Assembly: GCF_028829235.1 (NCBI RefSeq)
Contig: NZ_JAIWJY010000006.1
Location: 124,001 to 188,000 of the forward strand
Length of the DNA: 64,000 nt
Direction: 5' to 3'
From: Tenacibaculum larymnensis
GTDB lineage: Bacteria; Bacteroidota; Bacteroidia; Flavobacteriales; Flavobacteriaceae
In this document: piece after piece, positions 52,640 through 62,542 of the stretch
Position numbering within the stretch: position 1 is the stretch's first letter
Layout of the letters: every line of letters starts with the position of its first letter
Translations under genes and position numbers: made by a program
Notes under the pieces: generated by a model
The model's database searches: none
What the model was told of the DNA's origin: nothing
What the model saw: the letters and a program-made list of their open reading frames with translations, nothing else

Positions 52640-53806
52640 TTAAGTAGCTGGTCTATACTCCTTCTTATCAATCACCATTTTTGCAATGATTTCTTTCAAG
52701 ATTTCTGAAGTACCTCCTCCTATTGGTCCTAATCGACTATCGCGTAATAAACGTGCCATTGGATACTCTTCCATATAACCATAACCTCCTAGTAACTGTA
52801 AAGCGTCATATATGACCTCATCTGCCATTTTAGTAGACAATAGTTTACTCATACTTGCTTCTTTTACAACGTAAATACCATCATTTAAACGTTTTGCTAT
52901 AGAATAATTGTATTCTCTACACATATCTACTCTACTTGCCATTTCCGCTACTTTATGGCGTAAGGCTTGAAATTTATCTAATGTTTTCCCAAAAGCTTCA
53001 CGTTCACTCATATATTGCACTACATAATCTACAGCATATTCAGCACGTGCATGAGCATTAATTCCCATAACCAAACGCTCTAATGCAAAGTGTTGCATAA
53101 TATACGGAAATCCTTTCCCTTCTTCTCCCATCAGGTTTTCAGCAGGTATCACTACATTATCAAACGCTATTTCAGCAGTATCTGAAGCTCTCCATCCTAA
53201 CTTATCCAATTTAGTTGATGATATTCCTGGAGTATCTCTATCAATAATAAAAATACTCATTCCTTTATGTTTATCTTCTGGGTTTGTTTTGGCTGCCACT
53301 ACTAGATAATCAGAATACACTCCGTTTGTAATAAAGGTTTTTGATCCGTTAACTACATAAGTGTCTCCTTTTTTTATTGCGGTAGTACGCATTCCTGCCA
53401 CATCACTTCCTCCAAAAGGTTCTGTAATACATAAACACCCTATCTTATCTCCTTCAATGCTTGGTGTTAAGTATTCTCTTTTAATTCGATCGTCCCCTTC
53501 TTTGTTAACATGGGTCATCGCTAAATATGCATGTGCCCACATATTCGCTGCAAAACCTCCTGAATTAATTTTCTGCAACTCTTCTAAAAAGATTACAGTG
53601 TAAAAAAGGTCTAAACCTAATCCTCCATATTCTTCTGGTTGATTTAAACCAAAGTACCCCATTTCACCGAATTTCTTCCAGATAAAACGCTCTACCGTAC
53701 CTTCTTTCTCCCATTTATCTATATGAGGAACTACCTCTTTTTGTAAAAAATCTCTAAAACTCTGACGAAAGGCTTCATGCTCTTCGGTAAAGTACATACT
53801 ATTCAT
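52640..53806 (-). CDS. acyl-CoA dehydrogenase
   Basis: A 388-residue flavoprotein. ITEPFGGSDVAGMRTTA supplies FAD-binding residues, GYMEEYPMARLLRDSRLGPI near 355 is the C-terminal signature with the usual Glu region, and GGTSEILKEIIAKMV ends the FAD site. It catalyses alpha-beta dehydrogenation of an acyl-CoA, passing electrons to ETF. Chain length cannot be told; short-chain or branched substrates are possible. It stands alone, with no ETF or thiolase gene nearby. An ATG three codons in is an alternative start. Confidence 0.92.
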   Translation of the reverse strand: MNSMYFTEEHEAFRQSFRDFLQKEVVPHIDKWEKEGTVERFIWKKFGEMGYFGLNQPEEYGGLGLDLFYTVIFLEELQKINSGGFAANMWAHAYLAMTHVNKEGDDRIKREYLTPSIEGDKIGCLCITEPFGGSDVAGMRTTAIKKGDTYVVNGSKTFITNGVYSDYLVVAAKTNPEDKHKGMSIFIIDRDTPGISSTKLDKLGWRASDTAEIAFDNVVIPAENLMGEEGKGFPYIMQHFALERLVMGINAHARAEYAVDYVVQYMSEREAFGKTLDKFQALRHKVAEMASRVDMCREYNYSIAKRLNDGIYVVKEASMSKLLSTKMADEVIYDALQLLGGYGYMEEYPMARLLRDSRLGPIGGGTSEILKEIIAKMVIDKKEYRPAT

Positions 53807-53837
53807 AGTGGTTTGTTTATTAAATTTTGTTGTTTGC

Positions 53838-54737
53838 TTATTTTGCTTCCAAATATAAGATTATTCTATCGTATTTATTTAACGGAAAATCTTTAATATT
53901 TCTTAATTCTGATATATCTTGTAATTCTGCTACTTCGTCTCTGTATTCAAAAATCTTTTTACACAATTCATAGTTTATATATGGATTTTTCAACACCTCT
54001 TTAAATTTAGCTGTATTTACATTAACTTTTTTAATAGTTGGTTTTTCTATTACAATAAAGGTTCGCATAACCCTATCTGCTGTAACTTTATCTAAACCCC
54101 AAACTTCATACAGTTGTTTAGATAACGAATATCCTTGTAGTTTATTTCTATACTTTACAATTCTAGAAGATAACACTTCCCCTACTCCACTAATAGTTTC
54201 AAAATCTTGTTGAGTAGCTTTATTAATATCATTTGTAGAAACCTTATACTCCTCATTATATGTATTCTTCTTAACTGAGTTTGCTTTTGTTATACTTCTC
54301 TTCTTTTTATTCTCTTTTTTTACAACCCAATCTGGAAATTTAAAATACGGAGCTATTTTACTCAATAAACTGTCAGATATTTTTGTTACTTGTTTAAAGT
54401 CTTTAGCAGAATTAATCCATTTGTTTTGCTTTCTATAATTATGTAACCTATCAATTTCCTCTATTGACATTCCTAATTGATAGCCTTTAAAATCTGTTAT
54501 ATAATTTGGGTTGAATGGATACAGTTTAGGTTTTCTTTTATTCTGCTCTATTCTTTTCAAACTATCAATGGTATTCTGAAAAGCTATCAACTCATTTTTA
54601 TTTAAAGCTTGTACTTCTTCTGAATAAAAATCTACATAAGTATACACAATTTGCAAGAAAACTATCGCAAACAATAAAAAGAAAACCCCATTTCGTTGGC
54701 GTTTGTTATACCAGAAATGGGGTTTAAGTATTTTCAT
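53838..54737 (-). CDS. helix-hairpin-helix domain membrane-anchored protein
   Basis: A 299-residue protein with one N-terminal helix (about 17-37) and three helix-hairpin-helix units of the ComEA/T2SS-K kind: about 95-135, about 170-210 (INKATQQDFETISGVGEVLS) and about 240-299 (VNTAKFKEVLKNPYINYELC). Such proteins bind DNA or act in uptake. The start lies 12 nt after the symporter stop. Its first 18 codons contain a strong hairpin that also looks like the terminator of the upstream gene. The role in transformation is plausible but unproven. Confidence 0.8.
   Translation of the reverse strand: MKILKPHFWYNKRQRNGVFFLLFAIVFLQIVYTYVDFYSEEVQALNKNELIAFQNTIDSLKRIEQNKRKPKLYPFNPNYITDFKGYQLGMSIEEIDRLHNYRKQNKWINSAKDFKQVTKISDSLLSKIAPYFKFPDWVVKKENKKKRSITKANSVKKNTYNEEYKVSTNDINKATQQDFETISGVGEVLSSRIVKYRNKLQGYSLSKQLYEVWGLDKVTADRVMRTFIVIEKPTIKKVNVNTAKFKEVLKNPYINYELCKKIFEYRDEVAELQDISELRNIKDFPLNKYDRIILYLEAK
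54683..54725 (-). terminator. terminator-like hairpin inside the helix-hairpin-helix gene
   Basis: A perfect 12-bp stem (AAACCCCATTTC with GAAATGGGGTTT, loop 19 nt) followed on the minus strand by TCTTTTT. It lies 25 nt after the symporter stop and within codons 5-19 of the next gene. Confidence 0.65.
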
Positions 54738-54749
54738 TTGTTTTACTTC

Positions 54750-56441
54750 TTAGTCTTCTACTGCCTCCTTTTTAAGATTAATAGCATCTAAATATCTTTT
54801 TAGTTGCTTTTTAACCACTGGCATCAATAAATATAAACCTACCATATTAGGGAATACCATTGCAAAAATCATTGCATCTGAGAAATCCCAAATAGACTTC
54901 ATACTAGCCGCAGCTCCAATTACCACGAAAGTTAAGAATAAAATTTTATATGTTAAATCTGCTTTCTTACCTCTACCGAATAAAAATTTCCAAGATTGTA
55001 ATCCGTAGTACGACCAAGAAATCATTGTAGAAACTGCAAATAACACCACTGCTACTGTTAAGAATACATTTGAGAAAGGAATATAAGCTGCAAATGCTCT
55101 TGAAGTAATTCCTGCTCCTTCATAAGCTACACCATCAATAAATACTGATCCTGTTCCATCTCCTCCGTATTCAAAAGCTCCTCCGAAGTTAAAGATAATA
55201 ATAACTAAAGCTGTCATTGTACATATTAATACTGTATCGATAAACGGCTCTAATAACGCTACTAAACCTTCAGAAGCTGAATATTTTGTTTTTACAGCAG
55301 AGTGAGCAATAGAAGCCGATCCTGCTCCTGCTTCGTTTGAGAAAGCTGCTCTTTTAAATCCTACTAATAAAACACCAATAAATCCTCCAACACCAATTGC
55401 TGTTGGATTAAACGCCTCATTTATAATTAATGATATAGCATCGTCTATTAAAGAAAAATTAATTCCTAAAATATAAAGACACGCTAATAAGTATAATAAT
55501 GCCATGAAAGGAACTACTTTTTCTGTTACAGAAGCAATTCTCTTGATTCCCCCAATAATTATAATACCTACTAAAATAGCTAATACAATACCTATAATAG
55601 CTCCTGCTGCTGTACTTTCTAAACCTAATAACTCTTTAATTACTATTGTTGCTTGGTTAGATTGTGCTGCATTACCACCACCAAAAGAACCTCCAATACA
55701 GAAAACAGCAAATGCTCCTGCAGCAATTTTACCTAAAGTTGCAAAACCTTTTTCTTTTAATCCTTTAGACAAGTAATACATAGGTCCTCCGTATACTGTT
55801 CCATCCTCACCTACATCTCGGTAGTGCACTCCTAGTGTACATTCAACAAATTTTGTTGACATACCAAGTAAACCACAAACTATCATCCAAAATGTTGCTC
55901 CTGGACCACCTAAAGCGATTGCTAACGCAACACCTGCAATGTTACCATTTCCAACCGTACCAGAAACTGCCGTTGCTAGCGCTTGGAAGTGAGATACCTC
56001 ACCTTCATGGCTCTCATCACGAATAGTATCTTTTATATCTCCGTCAATTTCTAAATCACTATGTAAACTCTCTACATTTTCAATATGCTCCTCAATATCA
56101 TCAACCTCATTCATATCTACTCCTTGAGCTATACCGTCTTCTCCATACAATACCTGTGCTCCATGTTTTTCTATATCCTCATATTTTCCTCTTACAACAT
56201 TAATTGCAGTGAAAAAATGGCGGAAATTAGGAAACTTAAAATAAAGCGTAAAAAAAGCGGCACTAGCCACTAACAAAATCAATACAAAAGGGGTTCCAAA
56301 CACTTGAAAGAAAATCACACTACTAAAAAAATCAGAAATAGGCTTAAAAGCTTCATCTATTTGTTGGTCTAAACCTTTTTCCTGTGCAAATGTTAACATT
56401 GGCGTCATTAATAACAGCAATGCAAGTAGTTTTTTGTTCAT
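54750..56441 (-). CDS. sodium:alanine symporter (AGCS family)
   Basis: A 563-residue membrane protein. After a hydrophobic N-terminus (about 1-19, LLLLMTPMLTFAQ, possibly a signal) come about eleven helices. The AGCS signature GNGNIAGVALAIALGGPGA lies near residue 166, and RAAFSNEAGAGSASIAHSAV near 365. It imports alanine or glycine with sodium. Residues about 85-150 form an acidic insert (VDDIEEHIENVESL) that makes it longer than most relatives. It is the first gene of a possible unit with the helix-hairpin-helix gene. Confidence 0.9.
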   Translation of the reverse strand: MNKKLLALLLLMTPMLTFAQEKGLDQQIDEAFKPISDFFSSVIFFQVFGTPFVLILLVASAAFFTLYFKFPNFRHFFTAINVVRGKYEDIEKHGAQVLYGEDGIAQGVDMNEVDDIEEHIENVESLHSDLEIDGDIKDTIRDESHEGEVSHFQALATAVSGTVGNGNIAGVALAIALGGPGATFWMIVCGLLGMSTKFVECTLGVHYRDVGEDGTVYGGPMYYLSKGLKEKGFATLGKIAAGAFAVFCIGGSFGGGNAAQSNQATIVIKELLGLESTAAGAIIGIVLAILVGIIIIGGIKRIASVTEKVVPFMALLYLLACLYILGINFSLIDDAISLIINEAFNPTAIGVGGFIGVLLVGFKRAAFSNEAGAGSASIAHSAVKTKYSASEGLVALLEPFIDTVLICTMTALVIIIFNFGGAFEYGGDGTGSVFIDGVAYEGAGITSRAFAAYIPFSNVFLTVAVVLFAVSTMISWSYYGLQSWKFLFGRGKKADLTYKILFLTFVVIGAAASMKSIWDFSDAMIFAMVFPNMVGLYLLMPVVKKQLKRYLDAINLKKEAVED

Positions 56442-56526
56442 AATATGTATTAGATTTTTGAATTAGTAGCCCGCAATATCATAAAAAAATGTACTTACAA
56501 CAAGTTTTCGTTGTTAAATATAGTTT

Positions 56527-57426
56527 TTACGTTAGTTTTTCTTTAAATTTTTGTAAATCTTCTTGAAACGATTTTGGGTTTAAGCCTAGATATTCCTTTG
56601 TTTTTATTAAATCAAAGCCAGTTATTGCTGGGCGTTTAGCTCTTTGACATAGAGTAGCTGTAGTAATTGGCTTTATTAGGTTTTTATTTAACTTAAAAAC
56701 TTCTGCTATTTGCTGTGCTATTTCATAAATACTCAGCAAAGTATTCGACGACACATTAAAAACTCCAAGTGCTCGCTTATCAATTGAAAGCTTGCATGCT
56801 AGTGCCAAATCTTCGACATAAGTTGGCATACGAAACTGATCATTTACTATCGTTATTTCTTTTTCTTCTTCTAACATTTGTTTTACCCATAATACTATAT
56901 TATTACGAGACATATCATATACTTTTCCATATACTAGTATCGTACGTAAAATAGTGTAATCTATTGTAGACTTTGTTAAAACCTCTTCTGATTTTAGTTT
57001 TGAAATCCCATAATGACTTAACGGATTTGGAACGTCTGTTTCTTTATATGGACCGTTTTTACCATCAAAAATAAAGTCAGTAGAAATATGAATTAAATGG
57101 GTATTATTTTCTTCTGCATAGTTTTTTAGGTACTGAACGACACCTATATTCAATTCATCACAAGCATCTTGATTTGTTTCACAAGCATCAACATTTGTCA
57201 TTGCTGCTGTATTTACAATAACATCTGGCTTGTATTCAGTTAATTTTTCACGAAGTAACAATTCATCTGTAATATCTATAGAAACATAGTCAAAATCACT
57301 TCTTCCACTCCTATTCTCTCCTCTAGAAAAACCTATTACTTGATATTTTTCTTTCTCTTCTAATAAAAGGCTTACTAAAGTTTGCCCAAGCAAACCATTG
57401 CTTCCAGTTACAACAACTTTCTTCAT
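56527..57426 (-). CDS. RmlD-like SDR family sugar-nucleotide reductase
   Basis: A 299-residue extended short-chain dehydrogenase. The NAD(P) loop is TGSNGLLGQTL, the active-site Tyr-x3-Lys is in HYGISKLKSEEV, and VNTAAMTNVDACETNQDA with STDFIFDGKNGPY are RmlD hallmarks. The family reduces dTDP-4-keto-sugars such as rhamnose. No other rml gene is nearby, so another sugar or a different role is possible. Its start shares one base with the potassium channel stop, so it is the last gene of a tightly coupled unit. Confidence 0.85.
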   Translation of the reverse strand: MKKVVVTGSNGLLGQTLVSLLLEEKEKYQVIGFSRGENRSGRSDFDYVSIDITDELLLREKLTEYKPDVIVNTAAMTNVDACETNQDACDELNIGVVQYLKNYAEENNTHLIHISTDFIFDGKNGPYKETDVPNPLSHYGISKLKSEEVLTKSTIDYTILRTILVYGKVYDMSRNNIVLWVKQMLEEEKEITIVNDQFRMPTYVEDLALACKLSIDKRALGVFNVSSNTLLSIYEIAQQIAEVFKLNKNLIKPITTATLCQRAKRPAITGFDLIKTKEYLGLNPKSFQEDLQKFKEKLT

Positions 57427-58430
57427 TAAAAAATTCTTCTAAGCGTTTCTATTTGTTCTGGTCGACCTAAAACGATTAAATTCCCTCCTGCTTCTAATTT
57501 TACAGATGCTTCTGGATTAATGATATAGTCTTTATCAGGAGTACGATATCCAATCACTGTGCATCCTGTTTTTTTTCTTAAATCTAAATCTAAAATTGTT
57601 TTGTCAATATATTTTTCAGGTAAACCATTAATAGCTACTTCTTCTAAATTTGCAGTAGTTTCACCCTCTATAGTTAACCTATCAACAAACTCTATAACAT
57701 CTGGGGTAACGACTAAAGAAGCCATGTGTGAACCTCCTAACTTATCAGGCATAATTACATTATCTGCTCCTGCAATTTTCAACTTACTATACGAAGTTTC
57801 TTTTGATGCTCTACTTATTATTTTACAATCTTTATTTAATTGTTTTGCTGTTAACACTACAAACAAGTTATCGGCATCAGAAGGTAAAGCAATTATTAAA
57901 TTTTTAGCATTCATAATACCAGCTCTTAACAATGTTTCGTCAAGCGTTGCATCTCCTTGAATAGTTAACACTCCTTTTTCATCCAGTTGTCTAGCTATTC
58001 CCTCAAACTTTTCAACTACAACTATTTGCTTCTTGTAATTTTTTAACTTTGAAATAGCTTGTTTACCATTTCTTCCGTAACCACACACAATTGTGTGACC
58101 TCGTAATTGTTCTATTTGTTTTTGCACTTTTTTTACTTTTAGTTGATGAAAAAATTGCCCACTAATTAAATATTCTGAAAATGAAGAAACCGCGTAACCA
58201 AAAATAAATAAACTAGATATTATTAGCCCTATGGTAAATAACTTTTCACCTGTACCAAAAGGGTGTACTTCACCAAAGCCAATAGTACTTATGGTTATAA
58301 TTGTCATATATAAGGCATCTATTAAAGAGTACCCAAAAAACACTATATAACCCAACATTCCTACTGAAACAATTAGTACAGAATAAGTTATAGCTTTATA
58401 TAATCTTGACTTAAATACGGTATTTATCAT
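57426..58430 (-). CDS. potassium channel with RCK (TrkA-N) domain
   Basis: A 334-residue protein. Two helices (about 13-32 and 65-88) flank a pore with the selectivity filter Thr49-Ile-Gly-Phe-Gly-Glu54. That is a variant of the common TVGYGD seen in many prokaryotic RCK channels. The TrkA-N domain begins HTIVCGYGRNGKQAI near 112, and a TrkA-C domain ends near 334. It is a ligand-gated potassium channel in the cytoplasmic membrane. It overlaps the PspC-like gene by 4 nt. Confidence 0.9.
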   Translation of the reverse strand: MINTVFKSRLYKAITYSVLIVSVGMLGYIVFFGYSLIDALYMTIITISTIGFGEVHPFGTGEKLFTIGLIISSLFIFGYAVSSFSEYLISGQFFHQLKVKKVQKQIEQLRGHTIVCGYGRNGKQAISKLKNYKKQIVVVEKFEGIARQLDEKGVLTIQGDATLDETLLRAGIMNAKNLIIALPSDADNLFVVLTAKQLNKDCKIISRASKETSYSKLKIAGADNVIMPDKLGGSHMASLVVTPDVIEFVDRLTIEGETTANLEEVAINGLPEKYIDKTILDLDLRKKTGCTVIGYRTPDKDYIINPEASVKLEAGGNLIVLGRPEQIETLRRIF

Positions 58431-58654
58431 AAATCGAAAACAGAAGTTCTTTTAGTGTAAATCATATCCTTTAAACGCAGTAAAAATGCCATAGTTAAAT
58501 ACAAACCGAAAGACAAACCTACTGTTACAAATGATATGTATATAAAAAACAGACGTACATTGGTAGCTCGCATACCTAAACGGTCTGCAAACCTCGAAGA
58601 CACGTTAAAACCATGTCGTTCAAAAAAATGTCGTACAGAATGGATAAATTTCAT
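58427..58654 (-). CDS. PspC-domain small membrane protein
   Basis: A 75-residue protein with VSSRFADRLGMRATNVRLFF, the PspC domain entry, and one strong helix (about 34-58, FFIYISFVTVGLSFGLYL). PspC-domain proteins take part in envelope stress responses, but short forms like this one have no assigned role. It overlaps the potassium channel gene by four bases (ATGA) and shares one base with the methyltransferase stop. Membrane location is certain; function is not. Confidence 0.82.
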   Translation of the reverse strand: MKFIHSVRHFFERHGFNVSSRFADRLGMRATNVRLFFIYISFVTVGLSFGLYLTMAFLLRLKDMIYTKRTSVFDL

Positions 58655-59517
58655 TACACTATTTTTTTCAAGATATAAAAATTCTCATTTAAAATTAAAT
58701 CTTTTTCTAACTTCACTTCATTATTATATTTTTCTGAGAGACTAAAATAATCTTGATGATTTAACAAATCATAACTTTTGTTCTCAACATAAAAATCATC
58801 TTCGATTGTTTGCCAATCTGATGCTTCAGTTTTCACCATTTCATTATTACAAAAGTCGAGTAATTTTTTAAACCCTTTAGATTTTTTTAAATCTTTTTGA
58901 AATGAAGCACTTCCTATATAATCTCCTTTTCTTTGTAATATCGAGAAAAAATCAAAAAGTTTATCGGTATCTTTTCTTGACAGAAAAAACAATACTCCCT
59001 CTATTAAAACAAATGAAGTTTTGTTTTTTACAATAGGTTTTATTCTTTCTAGTAAATCCTCAACATAATCTTCACTAAAATCAACTCCTACATAATGAAT
59101 TGTTCTATTTGGTAGTTCTCCTTTTTTTTGAAATTCTTTTATCCTCTCTTCCTTATAATCAATAATTTCTTTTTTATCAATTTCAATATTGATTATACTT
59201 TTATCCAACAAAAACGGATACATACTAAAACCTGATCCAAAATTAACAACTACGGCTGGTTTTAACCTTTCAATCTCCTCTAGAAAAAACCTATTTCTTA
59301 AACAATGAGCTGAAACTTCTTCTTCACAAACGTTATTAAGATATTTTTCCACTAACTCGTCAGTCCGAGAGTTATTCCAAAGCTTTGCATACATATCTCT
59401 ACTTAACTCAGCATTTAAAGATCTAAATGTTGATGTAACAAACGCTGTTTCATGTATTTCTATTCCTAGGCCACTCATTAATACGCAAGATACTATTTTC
59501 AACTTATTTGTTAACAA
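58654..59517 (-). CDS. class I SAM-dependent methyltransferase, LCM family
   Basis: A 287-residue protein. TAFVTSTFRSLNAELSRDMY near residue 25 and the SAM-binding motif VVVNFGSGFSMYPFLLD near 92 fit the leucine carboxyl methyltransferase/PPM1-like group. LIEGVLFFLSRKDTDKLFDF follows. It transfers methyl from SAM to an unknown substrate, possibly a small carboxylate or hydroxyl. The start at 59517 could also be the ATG 13 codons later (MSGLGIEIHE), which fits relatives better. It is the first gene of the overlapping unit. Confidence 0.8.
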   Translation of the reverse strand: MLTNKLKIVSCVLMSGLGIEIHETAFVTSTFRSLNAELSRDMYAKLWNNSRTDELVEKYLNNVCEEEVSAHCLRNRFFLEEIERLKPAVVVNFGSGFSMYPFLLDKSIINIEIDKKEIIDYKEERIKEFQKKGELPNRTIHYVGVDFSEDYVEDLLERIKPIVKNKTSFVLIEGVLFFLSRKDTDKLFDFFSILQRKGDYIGSASFQKDLKKSKGFKKLLDFCNNEMVKTEASDWQTIEDDFYVENKSYDLLNHQDYFSLSEKYNNEVKLEKDLILNENFYILKKIV

Positions 59518-59546
59518 TGGTTACTTTAAAATAAATTTGGTTTTGG

Positions 59547-59554
59547 TAACTTTG
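59547..59554 (+). promoter_or_regulatory. -7 element of uvrA
   Basis: TAACTTTG matches TAnnTTTG exactly and lies 23 nt upstream of the TTG start, predicting a very short leader. Confidence 0.5.
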
Positions 59555-59577
59555 CTGTTTTTGGTAAAATCCTCACT

Positions 59578-62403
59578 TTGAAAGAACAAGAATACATAGA
59601 AGTTTACGGAGCACGCGCTCATAATTTAAAAAACATTGATATTAAAATTCCTCGTGAAAAACTAGTTGTAATTACTGGTTTGAGTGGAAGTGGAAAGTCT
59701 TCTTTGGCTTTTGACACCATTTATGCTGAGGGACAACGTCGTTATATTGAAACGTTTTCTGCTTATGCTCGTCAGTTTTTAGGAGGATTAGAACGTCCTG
59801 ATGTTGATAAAATAGATGGACTTTCTCCTGTAATTTCTATTGAACAAAAAACTACTAATAAAAGTCCACGTTCTACAGTAGGTACTATTACTGAAATTTA
59901 TGATTTTCTCCGTTTATTATTTTCTCGAGCAGCAGATGCTTACTCATACAACACAGGCGAGAAAATGGTTAGCTATTCTGACGAACAAATCAGAAATTTA
60001 ATCTTAAAAGATTTTGACGGAAAGCGCATTGCTATTCTTGCACCTTTAATTAAATCGAGAAAAGGACATTACCGTGAATTATTCGAACAAATTTCTAAAC
60101 AAGGTTTTGTTCGTGTTCGTGTGGATGGTGAAATTCGTGAGATTGAAAAAGGCATGAAACTCGATCGTTACAAAACACACGATATTGAAGTGGTTATTGA
60201 TCGTTTAGTTGTAAATAACACCGCAGAAAAACGTTTAGAAGAAACTATAAAAACTGCTTTATACACTGGCGACAATATCTTAATGGTGATTGATGTTGAT
60301 GATGAAAAACCACGTTATTTTAGCCGTGAACTTATGTGTCCTTCCACGGGAATCGCTTACCCTAACCCAGAACCTAACACTTTTTCGTTCAATTCACCAA
60401 AAGGAGCTTGTTCTAAGTGTAATGGACTAGGAATTACAAATGAAATAAATCATCAAAAAGTAATCCCAGACAGTAGTATTTCTATTAAAAATGGAGGAAT
60501 AGCTCCCCTAGGCGAACAAAAAAATAGTTGGATTTTCAAACAACTTCAAACTATTGCTGAACGCTATAGTTTTAAGTTAACCGACCCTATAAAAAGTATT
60601 CCAAAAGAAGCTATGGAGATTATTCTTCATGGCGGAAAAGAAAAGTTTGAAATACAGTCAAAAACTGCTGGTGTTACCAGAAATTATGAAATTGATTTTG
60701 AAGGAATCATTGCCTTTATTGAAAATCAATACAAAAACTCAGAAAGCACTTCCATAAAACGTTGGGCTAAAGGTTTTATGGATGAAGTTTCTTGTTCTTC
60801 CTGTGATGGAAAGCGCTTAAAAAAAGAAGCACTTCATTTTAAAATTACCGATAAAAATATTAGTGACTTAGCGCAAATGGATGTGCTAGAATTAGCCAGC
60901 TGGTTCAAGAATGTAGATAAAAAACTATCAGAAAAACAATTAACTATTGCTGCTGAAATTTTAAAAGAAATACGCACTCGAATTCAGTTTTTGTTAGATG
61001 TAGGACTAGATTATTTAACATTAGACCGTACATCAAAATCACTATCTGGTGGAGAAGCACAACGTATCCGACTTGCAACACAAATAGGTTCACAGCTAGT
61101 TGGTGTTTTATATATTTTAGATGAACCTAGTATTGGCTTACATCAACGCGATAACCAAAAATTAATTGATTCTCTAATCAAACTTCGTGATGTTGGTAAT
61201 TCTGTTTTAGTGGTTGAACACGATGAAGACATGATTAAAAACGCTGACTTTGTCCTAGACATTGGCCCGGGCGCTGGCCGACATGGTGGAGAAATTGTTA
61301 GTGAAGGTAATTTTGACGATTTAAAAAGTCATGATACCCTTACTGCTGATTATTTATCTGGAAGAAAAGTAATTGAAGTTCCTAAAAAACGTCGTGAAGG
61401 AAACGGAAAAACAATTTCTTTAAAAGGTGCTTCTGGAAACAACTTAAAAAATGTTTCTGTTGAGTTTCCTTTAGGTAAAATGATTTGTGTTACTGGCGTT
61501 TCAGGTAGTGGTAAATCTACTTTAATTAACGAAACCCTCTACCCTATTTTAAATACTCATATTTATCGAGCAGTAAAAAAACCAATGCCTTATAAAAAAA
61601 TTGAAGGTTTAGAGCATATTGATAAAGTAATTGATATTGATCAATCTCCTATTGGTAGAACTCCTCGTTCAAATCCCGCTACTTACACTGGAGTCTTTAG
61701 TGAAATACGAAGTTTATTTGCAAAAACTCCAGAAGCTTCAATTCGAGGTTATAAACCAGGCCGTTTTAGTTTTAATGTAAAAGGAGGACGCTGTGAAACT
61801 TGTCAAGGAGGTGGTGTTCGTGTTATTGAAATGAATTTCTTACCAGATGTTCATGTAGAATGCGAAACCTGTCAAGGAAAACGTTTTAATCGAGAAACAT
61901 TAGAAATTCGCTATAAAGGAAAATCTATTTCTGATATTTTAGAAATGACAATTAATGAAGCTACAGCATTTTTTGAGCATATCCCTAAAATATACAGAAA
62001 ACTAAAAACAATTAAAGATGTTGGTTTAGGTTACATTACACTCGGACAACAATCTACTACCCTCTCTGGTGGTGAAGCGCAACGTATTAAATTAGCTTCA
62101 GAACTTTCAAAAAGAGATACTGGAAATACTTTTTATATTTTAGATGAACCAACTACCGGTCTTCATTTTGAAGATATTCGTGTATTAATGGATGTTTTAA
62201 ACAAATTAGCAGATAAAGGAAACACTGTCTTAATAATTGAGCATAATTTAGATGTTATCAAACTAGCCGATTATATTATAGATATAGGTATGGAAGGTGG
62301 TAAAAAAGGCGGTAAAGTACTTACTTTTGGGACTCCTGAAGAAGTTTCTGAACACAAAAAAAGCTACACTGCAAAATTCTTAAAAAAAGAGTTAAAAAAA
62401 TAA
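59578..62403 (+). CDS. uvrA: excinuclease ABC subunit A
   Basis: A 941-residue protein with two ABC modules. Walker A motifs are GLSGSGKSSLAF (about 33) and GVSGSGKSTLIN (about 640). Signature motifs are LSGGEAQRIRLA and LSGGEAQRIKLA. Zinc fingers are CSSCDGKRLKKEA-like in the first module and CETCQGGGVRVIEMNFLPD to CETCQGKRF in the second. It scans DNA for damage with UvrB in nucleotide excision repair. The start is TTG at 59578 because no ATG occurs before codon 120. Length is standard. Confidence 0.97.
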   Translation: MKEQEYIEVYGARAHNLKNIDIKIPREKLVVITGLSGSGKSSLAFDTIYAEGQRRYIETFSAYARQFLGGLERPDVDKIDGLSPVISIEQKTTNKSPRSTVGTITEIYDFLRLLFSRAADAYSYNTGEKMVSYSDEQIRNLILKDFDGKRIAILAPLIKSRKGHYRELFEQISKQGFVRVRVDGEIREIEKGMKLDRYKTHDIEVVIDRLVVNNTAEKRLEETIKTALYTGDNILMVIDVDDEKPRYFSRELMCPSTGIAYPNPEPNTFSFNSPKGACSKCNGLGITNEINHQKVIPDSSISIKNGGIAPLGEQKNSWIFKQLQTIAERYSFKLTDPIKSIPKEAMEIILHGGKEKFEIQSKTAGVTRNYEIDFEGIIAFIENQYKNSESTSIKRWAKGFMDEVSCSSCDGKRLKKEALHFKITDKNISDLAQMDVLELASWFKNVDKKLSEKQLTIAAEILKEIRTRIQFLLDVGLDYLTLDRTSKSLSGGEAQRIRLATQIGSQLVGVLYILDEPSIGLHQRDNQKLIDSLIKLRDVGNSVLVVEHDEDMIKNADFVLDIGPGAGRHGGEIVSEGNFDDLKSHDTLTADYLSGRKVIEVPKKRREGNGKTISLKGASGNNLKNVSVEFPLGKMICVTGVSGSGKSTLINETLYPILNTHIYRAVKKPMPYKKIEGLEHIDKVIDIDQSPIGRTPRSNPATYTGVFSEIRSLFAKTPEASIRGYKPGRFSFNVKGGRCETCQGGGVRVIEMNFLPDVHVECETCQGKRFNRETLEIRYKGKSISDILEMTINEATAFFEHIPKIYRKLKTIKDVGLGYITLGQQSTTLSGGEAQRIKLASELSKRDTGNTFYILDEPTTGLHFEDIRVLMDVLNKLADKGNTVLIIEHNLDVIKLADYIIDIGMEGGKKGGKVLTFGTPEEVSEHKKSYTAKFLKKELKK

Positions 62404-62542
62404 AATTACAATATTTCTCATCAATAGATAATTTATTTTATACATATTTTTTTTGATTTTAAATTAGTTTATATAAATTTATGAGCTGATTTTTTGAATA
62501 AAAGAATCAATTAAATAGTATTCCCCCCGAAATTATTTAAAC

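Noticed and set aside
56490..56520. Possible terminator between the RmlD unit and the symporter gene
   Set aside because: The stem is only five pairs (ACAAC/GTTGT) and lies upstream of the symporter start rather than after the RmlD stop, so I could not support it.
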